From positions 1 through 42,960 of the IMG/VR virus record IMGVR_UViG_3300021141_001048: 42,960 bases of DNA. The stretch is one strand, 5' to 3'. Position 1 is the first letter of the stretch. Every line of letters begins with the position of its first letter. A program made the translations under genes and the position numbers. This DNA is from a virus. Positions 1-6,973 of this stretch are shown piece by piece. Under the pieces are notes generated by a model. It did not search any database. It had not been told where the DNA came from and was given only the letters and a program-made list of their open reading frames with translations.

Positions 1-612
1 TTACTGGAATTTCATACACAAATTAATTTCTACTTCAAAATTTGGAACTTTTAGATGGTTTGCAAATTTGTGTTTCTTAGCTTGTTTGGCATTCAAAAAT
101 AAATCAGCGTGTCGATTTTTTGAAATCAAATTACTTATGAAGTTTTGGTCGTGACCAATGTGCAAAGATGTACGCTTGTAAATTGAATTATTAATTTCAT
201 CCAAATGATTGGCGTCCACTTTAATCTCTTCTACTTTACCTCCAGTAGATGCTCCAACGTCATGAATCATGAGTGTGGCGTTTGGATGCATATACCTGTA
301 GCCTTCTGTGCCAAAGCAAAATACAATAGCACCCGCTGACATGGCTTTTGAAGTAACTATGGTCGCAACGGGAACTTTAGCAGATTCAATGGCTGCTAAA
401 AATCCCAAACAACCGTATACACTTCCGCCAAAAGAATCTATTACTATAGGTATTACTGGCTGACCAGTCGCGTGAGCATCATCCATATCTTCTTCAAAGT
501 CTTCTAATGCTTCTTCATCAAACTCATTAACTCTAATAATTTTCGGTATATCAATGAGATCTTGTAATTTTTCGATGTGTAATTTTGGATCAATCTTGTA
601 AAACGTTCTCAT
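1..612 (-). CDS. ClpP-type serine protease (peptidase S14)
   Basis: A complete 203-aa protein whose stop codon lies exactly at the left edge. It has the ClpP fold signature: an IDSFGGSVY segment (residues 58-66, the oxyanion-side glycine strand), nucleophile Ser92 in TSKAMSAGA, His117 in LMIHDVG, and Asp170 in HADLFLNAKQAKK. These align with the Ser-His-Asp triad of ClpP (S97/H122/D171 in E. coli). Its length matches bacterial ClpP (about 200 aa), with no signal peptide. A GGAAAG ribosome-binding site precedes the ATG. No ClpX/ClpA ATPase gene is in view. In phages this family serves either as a head-maturation protease or as a free-standing ClpP that could work with host unfoldases. No scaffold or capsid gene is adjacent, so the role is open. 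The family call is firm; the function is inferred. Confidence 0.9.
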   Translation of the reverse strand: MRTFYKIDPKLHIEKLQDLIDIPKIIRVNEFDEEALEDFEEDMDDAHATGQPVIPIVIDSFGGSVYGCLGFLAAIESAKVPVATIVTSKAMSAGAIVFCFGTEGYRYMHPNATLMIHDVGASTGGKVEEIKVDANHLDEINNSIYKRTSLHIGHDQNFISNLISKNRHADLFLNAKQAKKHKFANHLKVPNFEVEINLCMKFQ

Positions 613-654
613 GAATACAACTTTCCGTTAAATGTCTGGTCAAGATATTTACAA

Positions 655-682
655 ATATAAGTTGTTTTTGATCTAATAGCAA
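655..682 (-). promoter_or_regulatory. Possible sigma-70-like promoter upstream of the ClpP gene
   Basis: Read on the minus strand, TTGCTA (682-677) and TTATAT (660-655) are separated by 16 bases. They lie about 45 bases upstream of the ClpP start codon. A short palindrome (ATATTT-AC-AAATAT, 645-658) follows. The spacing fits a sigma-70 promoter, but AT-rich DNA yields such matches by chance. Confidence 0.22.
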
Positions 683-696
683 GGCGAATCAAGAAG

Positions 697-1014
697 TTAT
701 GGGTCGGTATTGTTTAAAAAGTTTTTCAAAAAAGCTCGATAAATACGGCTATAAGCTACTCCCCAGTCATTGCAATGATCATCAAATTTACACTTATCCC
801 ATGCAATTACGTGTGCGTATTCATGCAAAAGAGTCTCTATGGCCTCGTGTTCTGGAAGCTTACGATTAATACTAATTAGGAAATGCGTGCCTTTGAATTG
901 GCAAAAACCATCATAGTCTTCTGTAAGCTTTAATCTTCGAACACTGACCGGATAGGTTTGTGGGTAGCTTTTTTTAAGAAAGCAAATGAGTTTCCGATAA
1001 GTTTGCACAAACAT
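697..1014 (-). CDS. SprT-like zinc metallopeptidase
   Basis: This 105-aa protein carries the zincin motif HEYAH (residues 64-68), with two zinc-binding histidines and the catalytic glutamate. A likely third ligand is His80, in DDHCNDWGVAYSRIYR. The HExxH plus downstream 'H..WG.AY.RIYR' pattern is typical of short SprT/metallopeptidase-like proteins common in phages. No membrane segment or signal peptide is seen. The ATG at 1014 is preceded by an AGAAGAGA ribosome-binding site. It is transcribed in the same direction as the ClpP gene, 84 bases upstream of it, so the two proteases may form one operon. In bacteria and eukaryotes, SprT/SPRTN proteins act on DNA-linked or translation-associated proteins. 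The substrate here is unknown. Confidence 0.8.
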   Translation of the reverse strand: MFVQTYRKLICFLKKSYPQTYPVSVRRLKLTEDYDGFCQFKGTHFLISINRKLPEHEAIETLLHEYAHVIAWDKCKFDDHCNDWGVAYSRIYRAFLKNFLNNTDP

Positions 1015-1101
1015 ATCTATCTCTTCTTAATTTAGAATCTCGAAGCTAAATAAAGAAGAAATGAAACCCAATTAGTATTTTTTGATACTTGGAAGAAAGA
1101 T

Positions 1102-1374
1102 ATGTCGTCAAACAATCAGTTTTTAGAAAGTCTAATTCGTCAGTCAACAAGAGCCCCCAAAGGTTCAATTATAGGTAAAAGACCTGAAAAAACAGTAAAG
1201 TATTCAGGCTATGATGCTGCATGGGATTTTGCAGAAGAAGAACCAATAAACGAGAATGTTAAAGAAGAAATCTTAAACGAAGAAGTTATTAATTCTTCGC
1301 CTAAGATTTCTTTGGCTCTCAAATTGCAACGAGCTTCGAGAAATTTGGCCAATCTTCGCAAGCTACATGATTAA
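1102..1374 (+). CDS. Hypothetical protein, 90 aa
   Basis: A small acidic and polar protein with no family I recognise. An N-terminal basic/serine stretch (about residues 10-35) is followed by an acidic central region (EEEPINENVKEEILNEE) and a basic helical C-terminus rich in Leu, Arg and Lys. The start is supported by GGAAGAAAG 5-12 bases upstream. It is the only plus-strand gene in the left block, divergent from the SprT-like gene. Its last 56 bases overlap the end of the HAD gene on the other strand. It could be a regulator or a virion accessory; nothing in the sequence decides. Confidence 0.6.
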   Translation: MSSNNQFLESLIRQSTRAPKGSIIGKRPEKTVKYSGYDAAWDFAEEEPINENVKEEILNEEVINSSPKISLALKLQRASRNLANLRKLHD

Positions 1375-1966
1375 CAACAACTTCTTCTGTAAAACCTTCT
1401 TTTTGGAGGTCCAAGAATGGTTGTACGTGTTCTGTGCGATCCTCCCAAAACACGAGTCTTTTGACGCCAGAGTTGGTTTTGAGCAATTGTCTAGCAATCC
1501 ACAACTTCCAACCTAGAGTATCCTTAGGTTTTTCACCTTGAGGATCTGGTCCATCTTCTCCAGAAAAAAAACATGAAACTTCATTTTCATCTTGGAACAG
1601 ATTGCCCTCTTTACAGATTCTTATGACATATTTTTTCAATCCAAGATGTCTTCCTGTCATAAGGCATGTCATCATGTTTTCGTCAGACTTGCTTTTTATG
1701 AATTCGGCTACAACATGGGGGTTAAACCACTCAAGAGGTGCAGGAGACGGAACGATTGGTGGCTTCAAAGTCTCTGATCTACCAAACCAACCGCTTCTGG
1801 TTTTGATTGGGATTCCAAGCTTTTCAGTTAGTTCGATGCTTTTGTCCTTATCAATAATCCAAGGGATTCCTGTAGTTTCTTCGTACATTTTTATATTTTC
1901 GGGAGAGTTTACAGGTGATTTGAACAGAGTGCCGTCAAAATCGAAAATATGAATTTCTTGGAACAT
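1319..1966 (-). CDS. HAD-superfamily 'Swiss Army Knife' RNA-repair-like protein
   Basis: A 215-aa protein with HAD motif I as FDFDGTL (nucleophile Asp9, Asp11). It then shows a GWFG segment (about 59-62), a proline-rich PPIVPSPAPLEWFN stretch (69-82), motif II-like LMTGR (102-106), Lys154, and an acidic ED pair (175-176) that probably serves as motif IV. The order DFDGTLF, GW, PxxPxPxxWxN, TGR is the layout I associate with the 'Swiss Army Knife RNA repair-like' HAD family (Pfam HAD_SAK_1), not with metabolic HAD phosphatases. Members are thought to act on nucleic-acid ends, such as 3'-phosphate removal. The neighbouring gene upstream on the same strand is a tRNA nucleotidyltransferase-like protein, which fits an RNA end-repair theme. 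The ribosome-binding site (AAAGAAAG) is weak. Confidence 0.75.
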   Translation of the reverse strand: MFQEIHIFDFDGTLFKSPVNSPENIKMYEETTGIPWIIDKDKSIELTEKLGIPIKTRSGWFGRSETLKPPIVPSPAPLEWFNPHVVAEFIKSKSDENMMTCLMTGRHLGLKKYVIRICKEGNLFQDENEVSCFFSGEDGPDPQGEKPKDTLGWKLWIARQLLKTNSGVKRLVFWEDRTEHVQPFLDLQKEGFTEEVVVNHVACEDWPNFSKLVAI

Positions 1967-1987
1967 AGCACTTTCTTTGTAAAAAAT

Positions 1988-3505
1988 TTATTGTGGTCGC
2001 ATGAAAGCCAATTGATTCTTGAAAGAATCTAATTCGAGTTGTTTGCGACGTTCATCAGCCATATCTTGATTTACTTGTCCGCTGAACGGATCAATTAAAT
2101 CTTGAAAATCGTCAGCCACTTGATCATTTCCATCTTTTTGAATGAAAATTTTGACTCTAGGCATTTTAGCATGTCCTAAAAATGCATCAATAAGTCCACC
2201 GTCAAGACCACCGATTTTTGTGGCAAAATCCCTGAGTTTACGACTAGGGATGCCACTGGTCAAATAACTATTTGTCAAATCTGATAAATTTGAAGGATCA
2301 ATAGCATCACTTAGTCCCATAGACTTTATTAGAAATGCTACTTTTTGTAGGTCGTTGGCATCTAAACCACTGTTGCTGAGTGAAGATGGGTCATTGAATC
2401 GCAACATGAATGCTAAAGGCATATGTTTATCGCCGATTTCTGACAAGGCAGTTGGAAATTTAGTGTCAAGAATTTTGCCGGGAAATACTTGGTCTAATAC
2501 ACCAAGATCATTACAGCACTTTAGGTAGGTTCGACTATCAGTATCATCTTTACTCATTCCTTTTCGGAATTCATCCATGATTAATTTGCGATCTAATTGA
2601 CCGAGTTTGGATGAAAGATTGCGTATTACTTCTGTGTCTTCTGGAGACATTTTCTTCGGATCTCCGTAACCTGTCATCATACGCACATAGCGTAGAATTC
2701 TGCTAGGGTCTTCACTAAGTTTTGTTTGTAAATCGCCAATTGCATTGATTCTACCTGAAGACAAGTGGTGTGCACCACCAAAAAAGTCATGCAAGTCCTT
2801 ATTGGGGCCATTGTCATTTGTTAATGCAATATACATCCCATTTATTGTGAAGTCTCTGCCTGATGCATCTTCGATTTGTGTGCCAGACTCTGGATCTTGG
2901 TCTACACCTCTTGGAGTTTTCATAAAGACTTCAAGAGTGTATGTGTCCTCATTTACCTGAATTCCAAACACAAAAGGGCGACCTTTTTTGTTGGTTTTAG
3001 AGACAAAAAATGATTGTTTACTACCGGGTTTTTGATTTGGACTTTCTTTGGCTAGACTTGACTCATCCTGTTTTCCAAGGTAACTGAAGCCGTTTTGTTT
3101 CAAAATATGGTAAACTTCATCTGGGGAAGCATTAGTTGCAAGTTCAATATTTCTTGGTTTTTTACCTGCTAAGTGATCTCTAACTGCACCGCCAGCTAAG
3201 AAAAGTTTTTTACCACTTATTTTTACTGGTTTGTCCGATCCAGTATTATCATCACGAGACCATCCCCAATTTGCACCTGACTTAAATGCTCTTACAATTG
3301 GAGCTAGATTTTTATTTTTTCCATAATGTTCAGATTTGGTATCGTCAGAAATTTCGAATGGCTTATATTGATTTCCATCTCCCAAAGAAACTTTAGTTCC
3401 TACGGCATTAACATTGCTCTTGTTATCTTCGGCCTCTCTTAGTAGTTTATATTGATTGAAAGATTTTGGTTTCATGCCTATCTCCACGAGTGTTTTATTC
3501 ATCAT
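1988..3505 (-). CDS. tRNA nucleotidyltransferase / poly(A) polymerase-like protein with altered catalytic motif
   Basis: A 505-aa protein. After about 95 residues of phage-specific N-terminus it has the class II nucleotidyltransferase head: LAGGAVRDHLAGKKP (103-117), TLEVFMKT (190-197), GRDFTINGMY (216-225) and DPSRILRYVRM (266-276). A helical C-terminal region follows, as in CCA-adding enzymes and bacterial poly(A) polymerases. The metal-binding DxD that normally follows 'GxxPxD' is replaced: it reads R-N-I-E-L-A-T, giving Asn119 and Glu121. An insertion of about 45 residues separates this site from the next strand. Family members add CCA to tRNA 3' ends or tail RNA. The N-x-E change makes normal activity doubtful. 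Two adjacent start codons exist (3505 and 3502), with no clear ribosome-binding site. Confidence 0.82.
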   Translation of the reverse strand: MMNKTLVEIGMKPKSFNQYKLLREAEDNKSNVNAVGTKVSLGDGNQYKPFEISDDTKSEHYGKNKNLAPIVRAFKSGANWGWSRDDNTGSDKPVKISGKKLFLAGGAVRDHLAGKKPRNIELATNASPDEVYHILKQNGFSYLGKQDESSLAKESPNQKPGSKQSFFVSKTNKKGRPFVFGIQVNEDTYTLEVFMKTPRGVDQDPESGTQIEDASGRDFTINGMYIALTNDNGPNKDLHDFFGGAHHLSSGRINAIGDLQTKLSEDPSRILRYVRMMTGYGDPKKMSPEDTEVIRNLSSKLGQLDRKLIMDEFRKGMSKDDTDSRTYLKCCNDLGVLDQVFPGKILDTKFPTALSEIGDKHMPLAFMLRFNDPSSLSNSGLDANDLQKVAFLIKSMGLSDAIDPSNLSDLTNSYLTSGIPSRKLRDFATKIGGLDGGLIDAFLGHAKMPRVKIFIQKDGNDQVADDFQDLIDPFSGQVNQDMADERRKQLELDSFKNQLAFMRPQ

Positions 3506-3531
3506 TTATTTAGTGTAAAGTCACCGAATAA

Positions 3532-3888
3532 TTAAATTTGATATTCGTTTGTTTTATCGGTGTTTTTTGGCGATACAGGATTGCCAACTAAAATTTTCTC
3601 ACATCTAAGACTGTGTAGCTCTTTGTTGGGAATAACTAAGCGAGTATTGTTATCATAGATGTAAAAAACTGTTTTGTATATAGTTTGTCTTACAATCCTT
3701 GCTTTTCTTACTCCGCCAATTAAAACTTCGTCATCTACATTGTAATCATGGTCAAACATAAATGTTAGTCCCCAGATGTAGTTTTCTATTGCATTTTTAA
3801 ACATTAAAACAAAAGCAATTCCAAGTGCCCACCATAAGAATTCATTCATTTGTTTGTCGAAAACTTCTTTCATGATATTCAAGTCCAT
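3532..3888 (-). CDS. Small membrane protein with MscS-like beta domain
   Basis: A 118-aa protein with one hydrophobic segment (about residues 17-45, FLWWALGIAFVLMF and onward). A small domain follows (49-92) with the pattern YNVDDEVLIGG...IYKTVF...RLVIPNKEL. This resembles the beta domain of MscS-type mechanosensitive channels, where 'F..GD.I.I.G..G.V..I....T.....G..V.IPN' is characteristic. Only one of the MscS transmembrane helices and the beta domain are present, so it cannot be a standard channel alone. It could oligomerise at the membrane, modulate a host channel, or be a remnant. A GGAG ribosome-binding site precedes the ATG. It lies 13 bases from another predicted membrane-anchored protein encoded in the same direction, suggesting co-expression. 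Confidence 0.6.
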   Translation of the reverse strand: MDLNIMKEVFDKQMNEFLWWALGIAFVLMFKNAIENYIWGLTFMFDHDYNVDDEVLIGGVRKARIVRQTIYKTVFYIYDNNTRLVIPNKELHSLRCEKILVGNPVSPKNTDKTNEYQI

Positions 3889-3901
3889 ATTTTCTCCATT
3901 A

Positions 3902-4309
3902 TTAAGGAACTGCTGGGGATTGCAAATTCAATTTGGTTAAAAGGTAAGCAGCTATAATTACCCATGCTAAATTAATTAAAAAACCTGCTAAGTTTTTCCA
4001 TCTTTCGTCGTGAGCACCTTGTTGTTTTTCAATTTGGGTAATACGTTTATCTAAATTAGCTATGTTTGAGTTAAAGCCCTCAAGATAGTCACGAATCTCT
4101 TTTGTGACCGTAATTTGTGATTCTAAGACTGCAATTTTATTAGATAAATCGTGATGTTTTTGATTTGTTGATTCAATCCTGTCATTCAATTGCTCTTGTT
4201 TAGTATTGGCAGATTTTATTCGTTCATCGAAGCGGTTGCTCAAATCATATAGTTTTTGAATATTTTCTGAAGCTTGTGTCAAGATTTGACCAGAAATCTC
4301 ATCAGCCAT
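3902..4309 (-). CDS. Coiled-coil protein with C-terminal membrane anchor
   Basis: A 135-aa protein. Residues 10-100 form a long heptad-patterned helix rich in Asn, Gln, Lys and Glu. This leads to a single hydrophobic segment (107-126, including FLINLAWVIIAAYLL) and a short polar tail. The architecture is a tail-anchored coiled coil. An AAGGAG ribosome-binding site precedes the ATG, which sits only 16 bases from the start of a divergent plus-strand gene. It is cotranscribed with the MscS-like gene. Similar anchor proteins occur among phage holin or spanin accessory proteins and membrane-tethering factors. No lysin gene is nearby, so a lysis role is only one possibility. Confidence 0.7.
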   Translation of the reverse strand: MADEISGQILTQASENIQKLYDLSNRFDERIKSANTKQEQLNDRIESTNQKHHDLSNKIAVLESQITVTKEIRDYLEGFNSNIANLDKRITQIEKQQGAHDERWKNLAGFLINLAWVIIAAYLLTKLNLQSPAVP

Positions 4310-4325
4310 GTCTTCTCCTTAATAT

Positions 4326-4886
4326 ATGTCACTTTCCACCCTATATACCCCTATGAGCAGCAAAGAAATTGAAACAATCGTAGAAGAATCTAATACTCAG
4401 AAAAATCCAACTCCTTTTTTAGTCAATGAAGAGGATGAGTTTACAGAGTTAGATGTAGAAATGATTTTGCCCACTATGAATGTGGGCAAAGATATGATGC
4501 CTCAAGTAGAAGAAAAAGAATGCTTCATTAAAGATGAAACTTTAGTAGATCTTTATGGAGAAATATTAAATAACGCAAGGGAAGATCGAGGCAAGGCTGA
4601 TGAAATACTATCCAACTTTTTAGAAATGGTCATTAATGATGGTGATGCTAGTTCGGCAAGTAAGGAAGCTATTGTGAATTTGCTAAAGATTAAAGCAGAT
4701 CAAGCTGATAAAATGACTAAAATTGCCGATTTAATGACAAGAGTCAAGTTGAAAGAAAAAGACACATTTCCAAGATACCTTGCAGCACAACAAAACAACA
4801 AAGTAGTCATTGAGGGTAGCAAAAGAGATCTTTTGAAATCCATTAGTAAGATTGCAAACAAGAAGGGGAAACCAAATGAGTCATAA
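4326..4886 (+). CDS. Hypothetical protein, possible small terminase-like helical protein
   Basis: A 186-aa acidic, mostly helical protein. The central part (about residues 72-145) reads DLYGEILNNARED...EAIVNLLKIKADQADKM.KIADLMTR. This has the feel of the central helical region of T4 gp16-type small terminase subunits ('DLY...A...EVL..LLK...D.NK.L'). I cannot establish homology by eye, and no large terminase follows. The C-terminus is basic. It opens the plus-strand virion block, with only 16 bases between it and the divergent gene and no clear ribosome-binding site. An in-frame ATG at 4353 is an alternative start. Its stop overlaps the next gene by 11 bases, so the two are translationally coupled. 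Confidence 0.55.
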   Translation: MSLSTLYTPMSSKEIETIVEESNTQKNPTPFLVNEEDEFTELDVEMILPTMNVGKDMMPQVEEKECFIKDETLVDLYGEILNNAREDRGKADEILSNFLEMVINDGDASSASKEAIVNLLKIKADQADKMTKIADLMTRVKLKEKDTFPRYLAAQQNNKVVIEGSKRDLLKSISKIANKKGKPNES

Positions 4887-6153
4887 GTTCAATCAATTAT
4901 TATGGCTAGCCGAACAAGGTCCAGATTTTAATGCCGCTGCTGATCCAACAGCAGGCGGAATGCCTATGTCTCAACCGGGCACTCCGGGTGATCCTATGGG
5001 TCAAGCACCTACTGATATGGCGGTTCAAGATCAGCCCACGGAAGATGATATCACTTCTGATCCTCAATTTCCTGACATGCCTGAAGAAGAGGAAGAGCAA
5101 TCTGATTTTGAAGTATGGAAGATAAAATTTGTAAAGGAATCTATCAAAGGAGATCCCAATACATTAACGCAAAGAATTCTTAATGTCAGAGAAAGAGAAT
5201 TAGAACCTGCTCAAAGAAAGTTTGTTGAAGATAATTTAGACATTTGTTTTTTACGTCAAAATGCCAATGTTCTACAAGTTTCAAATGAAATACGCAAATT
5301 GATTAAGCGTGATTTTGATCGCACTAATCCAGCGTCAACTCTTGTACGTCACATAACAACGGTTTTGGAGCAAAGCCCTTTGTTAAATGAAGTATATATT
5401 AAACTTCTTGGCCTTGGTGGTGCCAAAGGTGATCAACATCGTAAGTTCTTGGCCGCATTGACCGGTTCAGTACAAGTTGGATCTGGTGGTCAAAATGAAG
5501 ACTTGGTATTTGAAGAGCAAGATTATTCCATACGTACAAGTACAAGGTTCAATGCAAGATGGGGCGACATCAACATAGGTCGATGGTACTTACGAGAAGA
5601 TGATCCTGAGAGATATTTGAAACAACCAGAATTGGATCGTCTTGAAGGTGGAAGTCCTGAAGAGAAAGATGTATTACGTCGCCGTGTTGTAATCGAGGCA
5701 ATTGCTGAAGCTTACAGAGAGCGTGCATTTATAATCAATGTTGTAGGGCAAGATGGTACTGTTTATCACTTAGGATGGGATTTAGGCAACAGTCTAAAAT
5801 CTGCATTTTTAGATGGAAAGCTTGTTGTGAGAACTAGTGAAAATGATACTAAAGAAGCTTTCATAGATCAGGAAGGATCTGTCATAAGCATTCCGAATAT
5901 GAATATTTATTATGTGAAAGAGTCTGATCAACTAGATCAAGGTGGTAAGCCTGAAATAGAAGAAATTGAATTTATTTCACATCGAGATGGTGTTTTGTAC
6001 TTAGTAGCTCAACTAGATCTTATCAAAGAAGCCGCAAGCACATTACAAAGCTTTACATACAAAGAAACTTTGTGGCAAGGCAATCCAAGTGATGTTTTGA
6101 AAATCATGAGATGCGTGCCATCATCACCTGAAATACTATTGAGACAATGTTAA
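4876..6153 (+). CDS. Hypothetical virion-block protein, 425 aa
   Basis: I do not recognise the family. The ATG at 4876 is preferred over an upstream in-frame TTG (4852) because AAGGGGAAA lies just before it. It overlaps the previous stop by 11 bases. The N-terminal 75 residues are Pro/Gly/Asp/Glu-rich and probably disordered (PDFNAAADPTAGG, then a run of five Glu). A helical region (about 78-150) follows, then a mixed alpha/beta domain rich in charged residues. It ends with RCVPSSPEILLRQC, with paired cysteines near the C-terminus. Position ahead of the tail genes and strong coupling to neighbours suggest a head-tail or neck structural role; this is inference only. Confidence 0.7.
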   Translation: MSHKFNQLLWLAEQGPDFNAAADPTAGGMPMSQPGTPGDPMGQAPTDMAVQDQPTEDDITSDPQFPDMPEEEEEQSDFEVWKIKFVKESIKGDPNTLTQRILNVRERELEPAQRKFVEDNLDICFLRQNANVLQVSNEIRKLIKRDFDRTNPASTLVRHITTVLEQSPLLNEVYIKLLGLGGAKGDQHRKFLAALTGSVQVGSGGQNEDLVFEEQDYSIRTSTRFNARWGDINIGRWYLREDDPERYLKQPELDRLEGGSPEEKDVLRRRVVIEAIAEAYRERAFIINVVGQDGTVYHLGWDLGNSLKSAFLDGKLVVRTSENDTKEAFIDQEGSVISIPNMNIYYVKESDQLDQGGKPEIEEIEFISHRDGVLYLVAQLDLIKEAASTLQSFTYKETLWQGNPSDVLKIMRCVPSSPEILLRQC

Positions 6154-6163
6154 GGAGCAGTAT

Positions 6164-6592
6164 ATGAAAAGTTTTCAAAACTACGTGGTAATAAGAAATT
6201 TGGCAGAAGCTCTATGTGATGCTGATATAGATTTGCAGCCGTACCTAGATCAACTTGAAGAAGGCACATTTCAAGAGCAACAATATAATGAATTTATGCA
6301 AACACTAGGGGGCATAACTGGCGGAATTGCAGGTGGTATAGCAAAAGGTGTAGGGAATTTTGCAAAAGGCGTTCAACAAGGATATCAATCTGTGAATCCT
6401 TCGCAAAACCAACAGCAAAACCAACAGCAAAACCAACAGCAAAACCAACAGCAAAACCAACAGCAAAACCAACAGCAAAACCAACAGCAACGTCAGCAAT
6501 CAATTCAAAAATTTCAAAATCAACTTCAATCTTTGCAGAAATTTTTGCCACAATTTAGTCAGCAACTTCAAAGTTTGGCTTCCATGGGATAA
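6164..6592 (+). CDS. Gln/Asn-rich repeat protein with glycine-zipper segment
   Basis: A 142-aa protein in three parts: a helical N-terminus (1-45); a glycine-zipper-like stretch GGITGGIAGGIAKGVG (about 49-64); and a low-complexity region of seven QNQQ units followed by QRQQ (about 81-112), then a Gln/Leu-rich helix ending in SLASMG. Glycine zippers often insert into or pack against membranes. The polar Q/N block is prion-like in composition and may be a flexible spacer or self-assembling segment. A strong AAGGAG ribosome-binding site is present, and it lies in an operon with both neighbours (10 and 8 bases apart). No known family is recognised. Confidence 0.7.
   Translation: MKSFQNYVVIRNLAEALCDADIDLQPYLDQLEEGTFQEQQYNEFMQTLGGITGGIAGGIAKGVGNFAKGVQQGYQSVNPSQNQQQNQQQNQQQNQQQNQQQNQQQNQQQRQQSIQKFQNQLQSLQKFLPQFSQQLQSLASMG
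6404..6487 (+). repeat. 12-bp tandem repeat, seven perfect copies
   Basis: The unit CAAAACCAACAG is repeated seven times without a mismatch, followed by a diverged CAACGTCAG. It encodes QNQQ in frame. Perfect identity at silent sites points to recent replication slippage. Changes in copy number keep the reading frame. Confidence 0.97.
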
Positions 6593-6600
6593 GGAGCATT

Positions 6601-6972
6601 ATGTCATTTTTAGATAAAATAATTGAAAAGAACACTTTAAAAAAAGAATATGATGCTTTGAAAAAGCATCTAGGTGAAATTCTTTTAGAGCACAATGCCA
6701 AAGAAGAAAATCCACAAGATTGGGCCTACTACAGTCGTAAATTTGAAGAATCTAGAAAAAAAGTACAAGACAAAAAAATTTCAAGCAGACCTGACAGCAA
6801 AACAGTAAACGAAGGAAGGTTTGATAATGTTGATCTTGGTGCAAAAAGTATGAATCAAAGAATCATGTCAGTGAGAAGAAACTTAGCTAATTCTCTTGAA
6901 GAGCTTATTGAATCAAAAGAATTAGATCCAAATATGACTTTAGGTCAAACTATAGCATTTTTAAGAGGTTAA
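6601..6972 (+). CDS. Hypothetical protein, 123 aa
   Basis: A basic, Lys/Glu-rich, predominantly helical protein. The N-terminal 60 residues look coiled-coil-like (KIIEKNTLKKEYDALKKHL). A region with NVDLGAKSMNQRIMSVRRNLANS and a helical C-terminus follow. An AAGGAG ribosome-binding site precedes the ATG, 8 bases after the previous stop. The next gene begins one base after its stop codon. I do not recognise a family. Its position between the Q-rich protein and the pre-tape-measure genes suggests a small structural or assembly protein. Confidence 0.65.
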   Translation: MSFLDKIIEKNTLKKEYDALKKHLGEILLEHNAKEENPQDWAYYSRKFEESRKKVQDKKISSRPDSKTVNEGRFDNVDLGAKSMNQRIMSVRRNLANSLEELIESKELDPNMTLGQTIAFLRG

Positions 6973-6973
6973 T

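Noticed and set aside
1592-1952. Two plus-strand frames opposite the HAD gene
   Set aside because: Both lie inside a well-supported HAD coding sequence and show no ribosome-binding site or protein-like motif.
6404-6487. CRISPR-like direct repeats
   Set aside because: Units are contiguous without spacers and in frame within a gene; the same holds for the 18-bp array at 42730-42960.
6294-6551. Minus-strand frame encoding repeated VGFA units
   Set aside because: An antisense reading of the 12-bp tandem repeat; open only because the repeat has no stop in any frame.
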